Shown piece by piece: positions 7,603 to 12,132 of a stretch of 12,132 nucleotides of DNA (the first letter of the stretch is position 1; the number at the start of each line of letters is the position of its first letter). Below the pieces are notes generated by a model, which saw only the letters and a list, made by a program, of their open reading frames with translations, had not been told where the DNA came from and made no database searches. This DNA is from an uncultured Clostridia bacterium (GTDB lineage Bacteria; Bacillota; Clostridia; Christensenellales; UBA1242). The translations under genes were made by a program, and so were the position numbers. The stretch is from contig CALWKJ010000028.1 of the NCBI GenBank assembly GCA_944381225.1, forward strand, positions 1-12,132. Direction: 5' to 3'.

Positions 7603-7672
7603 TTTATTAAAAATAATTGAATATATGTTCAACTGTACATATTTGCATTTTAAACATGGTGTTTTGAATTTA

Positions 7673-7701
7673 TTGCAAAATGTTAATAATGGTGATATAC
7701 T
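7673..7701 (+). promoter_or_regulatory. Predicted sigma-A promoter of asnS
   Basis: TTGCAA (7673-7678), a 17-nt spacer and TATACT (7696-7701), with an extended -10 TGA (7693-7695). The start would be near 7708, leaving a leader of only about 37 nt. That is too short for a T-box, the usual control of Gram-positive tRNA synthetase genes. It is a sequence match only, but a good one. Confidence 0.7.
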
Positions 7702-7744
7702 AGTAAAAATTAGGATAATGGGATAACTTAAAAAGGAAGTACTT

Positions 7745-9130
7745 ATGGAATCTGTTGATGTTAAAAAATTATATGAAAAGTATCAAGATTATAAAGATAA
7801 AGAGATATGCGTAAATGGTTGGGTAAAAAGTGTAAGGGCAGGCAAAGATTTTGGATTTATAGACTTTACAGATGGAACCTGTTTTAAGCCAGCGCAAATT
7901 GTTTTTGGAAAAATTAAAAATTTTGACCAAATTTCAAAACTAAATACTGGCTCTACAATAATTTGCCAGGGAACAGTAAAATTGACTCCACAGAACAAAC
8001 AACCATTTGAAATCGTTGCAAATAATATTGAGATATTTTGTGCTACAGACAGCGAATATCCTTTGCAAAAGAAAAGGCACAGCGTTGAATTTTTGCGAGA
8101 AATTGCATATTTAAGACCAAGAACAAACTTGTTTCAAGCTGTTTTTAGAATAAGAAGTGTTGCTGCTATGGCTATTCATGAATATTTTCAACAAAACGGA
8201 TATGTGTATGTTAATACTCCGTTAATAACCACGGCAGACTGTGAAGGCTCTGACCAAATGTTTAAACTTACAACGTTAAATTTTAATAATTTGCCAAAAG
8301 ACGAAAAGGGAAATGTTGATATGAAGCAAGATTTATTTGGAAAACTTGCATATATAACAGGAAGTGGTCAACTGCATGGAGAAACATTTGCATTGGCTTT
8401 TAAAAAAATTTACACATTTGGACCTACTTTTAGAACTGAAAACAGTAACACAAAAACACATGCCAACGAATTTTGGATGATAGAACCAGAGATAGCGTTT
8501 TGTGATTTAGATAATCTTATGGACGTCGAAGAAGAAATGTTAAAATTTATTGTAAAATATGTATTGCAAAAATGTAATGATGAGATAGAGTTTTTAAATA
8601 ACTTCGTTTCTAAAGGGCTAAAAGATAAATTAAATAAACTTTTAAACAGTAACTTCACAAGAATTGACCATAAAGATGTTATTGATATATTAAAAAAGGC
8701 AAACGTAAAATGGGAATTTGAGCCTAATTATGGAGAAGATATCGCAAAGGAGCATGAAAAATATATTACAGAATATTTTAACGGACCAGTATTTATTAAA
8801 AATTGGCCAAAAGATATTAAAGCATACTACATGAAATTAAATGATGACAATAAAACAGTTGCTGCTGTAGATTTGGAAGTGCCAGGGGCTGGTGAACTTA
8901 TTGGTGGAAGCCAAAGAGAAGAAAATTATGATAAAATTGTTCAAAGATGTAAACAGATGGGGGTAGATGTACAAACTATTGATTGGTATTTAAATTTACG
9001 AAAGTTTGGAAGTTGTGTTCACTCCGGTTTTGGTATGGGTTTCGAAAGATTAGTGATGTATTTAACAGGTGTTGACAATATAAGAGATGTTATACCATTT
9101 CCAAGAACTCCTCAAAATTGTTTATATTGA
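7745..9130 (+). CDS. asnS: Asparaginyl-tRNA synthetase
   Basis: AsnRS is a class II aminoacyl-tRNA synthetase that charges tRNA-Asn with asparagine using ATP. At 461 residues it is the usual bacterial size. The N-terminal OB-fold anticodon-binding domain (about 15-110) includes VNGWVKSVRAGKDFGFIDFTDG. The catalytic domain shows YVNTPLITTADCEGS, motif 2 (TFGPTFRTENSNTKTHANEFWMIEPE, split here by its parts FGPTFRTE and EFWMIEPE) and motif 3 near the C-terminus (GFGMGFERLVMYLTG followed by NIRDVIPFPRTP). The ending FPRTPQNCLY is characteristic of AsnRS and argues against AspRS or LysRS. The start follows AAGGAAG (7733-7739) by 5 nt. The gene stands alone between its own promoter and a terminator, ends in TGA and faces a minus-strand surface-protein gene. 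Confidence 0.98.
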   Translation: MESVDVKKLYEKYQDYKDKEICVNGWVKSVRAGKDFGFIDFTDGTCFKPAQIVFGKIKNFDQISKLNTGSTIICQGTVKLTPQNKQPFEIVANNIEIFCATDSEYPLQKKRHSVEFLREIAYLRPRTNLFQAVFRIRSVAAMAIHEYFQQNGYVYVNTPLITTADCEGSDQMFKLTTLNFNNLPKDEKGNVDMKQDLFGKLAYITGSGQLHGETFALAFKKIYTFGPTFRTENSNTKTHANEFWMIEPEIAFCDLDNLMDVEEEMLKFIVKYVLQKCNDEIEFLNNFVSKGLKDKLNKLLNSNFTRIDHKDVIDILKKANVKWEFEPNYGEDIAKEHEKYITEYFNGPVFIKNWPKDIKAYYMKLNDDNKTVAAVDLEVPGAGELIGGSQREENYDKIVQRCKQMGVDVQTIDWYLNLRKFGSCVHSGFGMGFERLVMYLTGVDNIRDVIPFPRTPQNCLY

Positions 9131-9158
9131 TTATGCTATTATTAAATTATAATAATTT

Positions 9159-9195
9159 AATCACACATTATTAAATTTTAAAATGTGTGATTTTT
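9159..9195 (+). terminator. Rho-independent terminator of asnS
   Basis: AATCACACATT (9159-9169) pairs with AATGTGTGATT (9182-9192) over 11 bp around a 12-nt loop, ending in a T-run (9191-9195). An A+T-only palindrome just upstream (9141-9148 with 9154-9161, 8 bp) overlaps its 5' arm by 3 nt. The CACAC/GTGTG core makes this a moderately strong terminator. Confidence 0.8.
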
Positions 9196-9337
9196 ATTAA
9201 TTATTTAATTATTTTAACAAAAAATATTAAAAAAATTTTTTTATTTAAATAAATTAAATAATAAACAATAAAAAAATAAAAAAATAAAAAAAATAATAAA
9301 AAAACATATTTTAAAAAAATTTAAAATATGTTTTTTT
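9191..9337. other. Extremely A+T-rich convergent spacer
   Basis: Of these 147 bases only four are G or C (9218, 9266, 9305, 9330), so the stretch is about 97% A+T. It contains A7T7 (9229-9242), an 11-bp inverted repeat (9200-9210 with 9252-9262) and the A-run repeat described separately. No gene fits. It lies between two convergent genes and includes both their terminators. Confidence 0.85.
9270..9293. repeat. Short tandem A-run repeat
   Basis: A7, T, A7, T, A8: an 8-base unit repeated about three times, followed by TAAT and a further A7. Such homopolymer-rich DNA is slippage-prone, but it lies between terminators and touches neither coding sequence. Confidence 0.75.
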
Positions 9338-9338
9338 A
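9297..9338. terminator. Bidirectional terminator between convergent genes
   Basis: A 19-bp perfect stem (9297-9315 with 9320-9338) encloses a 4-nt loop. The arms hold ACATATTTT and AAAATATGT cores flanked by A7 on one side and T7 on the other, so the RNA ends in a U-tract in either direction. On the minus strand it lies 28 nt past the end of the Ig-like protein gene and is its natural terminator; on the plus strand it backs up the asnS terminator. Confidence 0.8.
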
Positions 9339-9366
9339 CCTTATAAATAAAGGCTTTCAAATAAAA

Positions 9367-10815
9367 TTACCAAATTTTTTCACGTATTTTATTTGAGATT
9401 ATAATTGAACTTATGCAAATTCCTAGTAAGGCAATTATTCCAATAGTTACATATATATAAATAGTATTTTGTTCTATTGTTTTTGCATTTAATGTAACTG
9501 TTTTTGAAATTGAATTTCCAAGCGTATTATCTGGATTTATAAGTTTTACTTGAATAATGTATTCTCCAGCCAGCGATGGTTCAAATTTTATATGTGAACC
9601 TTGGGCGTACATTGTGCCATTTACTAGCCAAACAATTTGGTCATCTTCATAATAGTTTTGTGTATCAATACTGCAATCAAAAGCCTGAACATTTGTGCTT
9701 AAATTAGAATAAGGACTTGCTATAATTGTAAATTGTTTACTAATTGTTGCAGCTTTTGGATTTATTATTATATTAAATATTTCGCTTGTAACAATTTGTG
9801 TGCCTATTGTTGCTTGTGCGAAAACTTTATAAGCACCTGTAGAATTTTGCAATGGATAAAATGTATAAGTTGAGTTGTCACTTAAATTTAATTGTTGATA
9901 TATGTTGTTATTTGGAAATTTTTGATACCATGTTATTGTGTATGTTTGAGTTATAGGCAAACTTGCAGTAAATGTTATTGGTTGATTATTTTCATCATAT
10001 GTTTGAGTAAGATTTCCAGAGTATGTAACATTTAATTTATATGGCTGATTTGTTGTTATTACAAGTTTTATTGTTGCCGACAATTTTTGATCGCCTTCTA
10101 TTTGAACTGTTATTGAATTTTCACCAATTTTTATCATGTCTTTTGTGACAATTAATACAGATGTTTTATCGGGCATTGTATTTGTTCCGATTGTCCAAAT
10201 ATATCTGTAATTAATATTTGGATTAATAAAATCAGAGTAATCAAAAATTGCATTTAGTTGTAAGTCCTCAAAATCTTCATATAGTTGCGTTAAATTTTGG
10301 TCACTATAAATATTTACGCGTTCAGGCGTTGCATAATTACAACAAGCTGTGATTTTGCTTTCGTTTGATTGAAGCAAACAGGTTATTTCCAGGGTGCAAG
10401 GTAATAGTGGTGTTAAATTTAAATTTGCTCCATTTAAACTTGCTATGTAATATTCATTTTGATATTGATTGTTGTTAAAAACTAAATTTTCAACAGTTTG
10501 AGTGGTGTCATTTGCAATCGTCCATGAAATTTCATTTATTAATTCTTGTGTTGGGGAACTTGCGTCATTCATTGTAATTGCTGTTTTAATGGTGTAAGTT
10601 TGATATGGCGTTTCTAAATTATTTTCAAAATAAATTTGATAAATATTATTTTCTTTTGGAACTTCCAAGTCGTTTTCAAAAAAATGTAATGTTGTTGCTA
10701 CATTTTCAACATAAGGTTCTTGAGCAAATATTGAATTGTTGCTTGCTATTAAAAAATTAAAAATTAACAAAGTTGAAATAGCAAAAACATAAAACATGTA
10801 AAATTTTTTTTGCAT
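9367..10815 (-). CDS. Membrane-anchored surface protein with Ig/PKD-like repeats
   Basis: This looks like an exported structural or adhesin-like protein of no recognised family. The 482 residues begin with a signal peptide (K3-K4, hydrophobic core 5-24) and a likely cleavage site at SIFA|Q (28-32). They end with a membrane helix (about 451-474) and a short basic tail (NKIREKIW), giving a type I anchor with the bulk outside the cell. The outer part has four degenerate beta-sandwich-like units, each marked by a core tryptophan: EISWTI (W98), RYIWTIG (W207), TITWYQKF (W296) and IVWLVNG (W396). Two of them show the late-strand pattern of a GxY motif before a strand (GAYKVFAQA, GEYIIQVKL), typical of Ig/PKD folds. 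Cysteines at 140, 146, 158 and 159 cluster in the first unit. There is no LPXTG. GAGGTG lies 4 nt upstream of the ATG. It diverges from the GLUG-protein gene. Confidence 0.85.
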   Translation of the reverse strand: MQKKFYMFYVFAISTLLIFNFLIASNNSIFAQEPYVENVATTLHFFENDLEVPKENNIYQIYFENNLETPYQTYTIKTAITMNDASSPTQELINEISWTIANDTTQTVENLVFNNNQYQNEYYIASLNGANLNLTPLLPCTLEITCLLQSNESKITACCNYATPERVNIYSDQNLTQLYEDFEDLQLNAIFDYSDFINPNINYRYIWTIGTNTMPDKTSVLIVTKDMIKIGENSITVQIEGDQKLSATIKLVITTNQPYKLNVTYSGNLTQTYDENNQPITFTASLPITQTYTITWYQKFPNNNIYQQLNLSDNSTYTFYPLQNSTGAYKVFAQATIGTQIVTSEIFNIIINPKAATISKQFTIIASPYSNLSTNVQAFDCSIDTQNYYEDDQIVWLVNGTMYAQGSHIKFEPSLAGEYIIQVKLINPDNTLGNSISKTVTLNAKTIEQNTIYIYVTIGIIALLGICISSIIISNKIREKIW

Positions 10816-10905
10816 AATACACCTCTTATTATTAATTTACCACATTTTATATAAAAATAAAAATAATTTTATTATTTTTTTAATGGTGTTTATATTACAA
10901 AATGT

Positions 10906-10934
10906 TTGCAATTATTAAGTATAAAATATATAAT
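10906..10934 (+). promoter_or_regulatory. Predicted sigma-A promoter of the GLUG-protein gene
   Basis: TTGCAA (10906-10911), a 17-nt spacer and a consensus TATAAT (10929-10934). Transcription would begin near 10941, about 25 nt before the ATG. It lies in the 150-nt divergent region shared with the Ig-like protein gene, for which I see no equally good minus-strand promoter. Confidence 0.7.
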
Positions 10935-10949
10935 ATAACTTAGAATAAT
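10911..10949. repeat. Imperfect inverted repeat around the -10 box and start site
   Basis: ATTATTAAGT (10911-10920) and ACTTAGAATAAT (10938-10949) are inverted copies apart from a 2-nt bulge. They flank the TATAAT box and the predicted start point, the position expected of an operator. In DNA this A+T-rich the match could be chance. Confidence 0.3.
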
Positions 10950-10965
10950 AAGGACGGTGCTGTTT

Positions 10966-12132
10966 ATGAATGTTTTAAAAAGAAAAAAAATTATTTTAAG
11001 CATGCTACTTTTTCTTGCGTTAGGTGCGCTTTGTGTTTTTAGCGCATTTTTTATTTTTGAAAATCAAAAAAACGCACTGAGACCTTCAATTTTTGCTCAA
11101 CAAATTTCAAATATAAACAATGAACAACAAGCCGATAATTTGCAATATTGGGAACAAGTAAGAACATTGGGCTCTCAAAAGTATGAAAATGTGGAAAGCA
11201 TAGGAGTACAAGATGCTAATGAGTTGGCAACAGTTATGCAAAATATAAATTCTGGAAATAAAACATATGGAACAATTTATTTGATAGACGATATTGATTT
11301 GACAGGAAAAATTTGGACTCCTATTAAACAATTTTCTGGTACATTTGATGGTAGAGGCTATACAATAAAGGGTTTGACAATTGATGAAACAATAACAGCA
11401 AGCAATTCAAGTTATGGCTTCTTTGGGCAAACAACAAATGGAGCAATAATTAAAAATGTCACTTTTACTGGAGTAAATGTTGAAACAAATCTTACAAATG
11501 CTTATGTTGGAGCAATAGTTGGCAAGGCAGAAAATACGTTTTTTATAAATTGTGGCACAAGTGGCGTTGTAAGTGGGGGCATTTACGCTGGGGGAATTGT
11601 AGGTTATGCAAGCAACGTAAATATTGTAAAATGTTTTTCTTATGCAAGTGTAAGCACAAGCAATTATCTTAAAATGTCATCTACTTTTTATATTACATAT
11701 GCTGGTGGTATAGCAGGTTTTGCAACGGCTTCTAACTCTAACATACAAATGGTTTTTCACTACGGCAATGTCTTTACCAGTGCCAAAGTAACAAGTGGAT
11801 TGCCTGCAAATGCAAGAATGATGAATTTACTTGGAGGGATTGTTGGTTTATATTTTTCAAATCCTTCGGATGGAAAGCCAGATACAATAACTGATTTTTA
11901 TTGCTCAAGTGATATAAAATACAGATATGGAACACCATCTCAAACAGTTTACTCGGTTAACAGTGACAGCATAAACACCCAGTCAGCTTGGATTAAAGAC
12001 GAAACTGGCATAATGCATGGCATAGCGAATAAAGATGTTTTGCGGGGCGTTGGAAACATTGTTGTTAATTACAAAAAATTAAGAATAGATTTAGAAAATT
12101 GTCCAAACAACCAAATAATTGCTGACACTAAT
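10966..12132 (+). CDS. GLUG/beta-helix-type surface protein, 3'-truncated by the window edge
   Basis: An open frame of 389 codons runs off the right edge. The N-terminus has a basic stretch (KRKK, 5-8) and a long hydrophobic segment (9-31), then SIFAQ at 41-45, so it is exported and either cleaved there or tethered by its N-terminus. The segment from about 83 on (DANELATVMQNINSG, then IYLIDDIDLTG) leads into FSGTFDGRGYTIKGLTI (123-139), the hallmark opening of GLUG-motif proteins. It is followed by GFFGQ and three glycine-rich turns (AGGIVGYASNVNIVKCFSYASV, here given by its core GGIVGY; AGGIAGF; LGGIVGLY), consistent with a right-handed beta-helix used in adhesion or surface layers. AAGGA (10950-10954) lies 11 nt before the ATG. 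An in-frame GTG at 10957 is too close to that site to be the start. The C-terminal anchor lies outside the window, and the ligand is unknown. Confidence 0.85.
   Translation, partial: MNVLKRKKIILSMLLFLALGALCVFSAFFIFENQKNALRPSIFAQQISNINNEQQADNLQYWEQVRTLGSQKYENVESIGVQDANELATVMQNINSGNKTYGTIYLIDDIDLTGKIWTPIKQFSGTFDGRGYTIKGLTIDETITASNSSYGFFGQTTNGAIIKNVTFTGVNVETNLTNAYVGAIVGKAENTFFINCGTSGVVSGGIYAGGIVGYASNVNIVKCFSYASVSTSNYLKMSSTFYITYAGGIAGFATASNSNIQMVFHYGNVFTSAKVTSGLPANARMMNLLGGIVGLYFSNPSDGKPDTITDFYCSSDIKYRYGTPSQTVYSVNSDSINTQSAWIKDETGIMHGIANKDVLRGVGNIVVNYKKLRIDLENCPNNQIIADTN

Noticed and set aside
7603..7672. Terminator for helD
   Set aside because: Only weak stems were found (ATATGT 7623-7628 with ACATAT 7637-7642, and AAACA 7652-7656 with TGTTT 7660-7664), with no uninterrupted T-run; not enough for a call.
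9191..9337. Replication origin or attachment site in the A+T-rich spacer
   Set aside because: No DnaA-box cluster, no direct repeats of attachment type and no replication, integrase or tRNA gene nearby.
10816..10905. Minus-strand promoter for the Ig-like protein gene
   Set aside because: Several TATAAA- and TAATAA-like hexamers occur in this A+T-rich DNA, but none has a credible -35 box at 16-18 nt.
1..12132. TGA read as tryptophan (Mycoplasma-type code)
   Set aside because: helD and asnS both end at TGA at the expected C-terminus, no conserved gene contains an in-frame TGA, and tryptophans are TGG.
1..12132. tRNA, rRNA, CRISPR array or insertion sequence
   Set aside because: No cloverleaf-like intergenic sequence, spaced repeats, transposase frame or terminal inverted repeats were seen; nearly all the window is accounted for by genes.

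Overview
The window comes from an A+T-rich bacterium with the standard genetic code: helD and asnS both end in TGA, and tryptophans are encoded by TGG. Strong AGGAG-type ribosome binding sites, a single-membrane style lipoprotein signal, C-terminally anchored Ig-like surface proteins and a HelD ATPase point to a low-GC Gram-positive, most likely an uncultured, possibly host-associated Clostridia or Bacilli lineage. That placement is inference, because no rRNA is present.

Layout. Positions 1-3296 hold the end of a translation operon: fusA (EF-G, cut by the left edge) and tuf (EF-Tu), which also has its own consensus promoter. Two tandem hairpins, the second a classic intrinsic terminator, close this unit. 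Next is ppa (family I pyrophosphatase), followed closely by an AlkD-like DNA alkylation repair glycosylase that starts with TTG. A lipoprotein of unknown function and a HelD-type RNA-polymerase-recycling ATPase come next. They are separated by 3 nt, and helD has no Shine-Dalgarno of its own, so the pair looks translationally coupled. asnS (asparaginyl-tRNA synthetase) has an isolated strong promoter and a terminator. A spacer that is about 97% A+T then separates asnS from a convergent gene on the minus strand. That gene encodes a large Ig-like protein with a signal peptide and a C-terminal membrane anchor. It diverges from a GLUG/beta-helix-type surface protein that runs off the right edge.

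How the genes fit together. The left three quarters is mostly core information processing: translation factors, tRNA charging, pyrophosphate removal, base repair and RNA polymerase recycling. The right end is an accessory cell-surface block. Codon use differs along the window: fusA and tuf use more C-ending codons, while alkD, the lipoprotein and helD are saturated with A/T, as expected from expression level.

No mobile element, CRISPR array, tRNA or rRNA was seen. I did not find a clearly new system. The items most worth checking are the lipoprotein-helD pair, the divergent surface-protein pair that shares an SIFAQ processing-site motif, and the repeated use of a TTGCAA -35 element.
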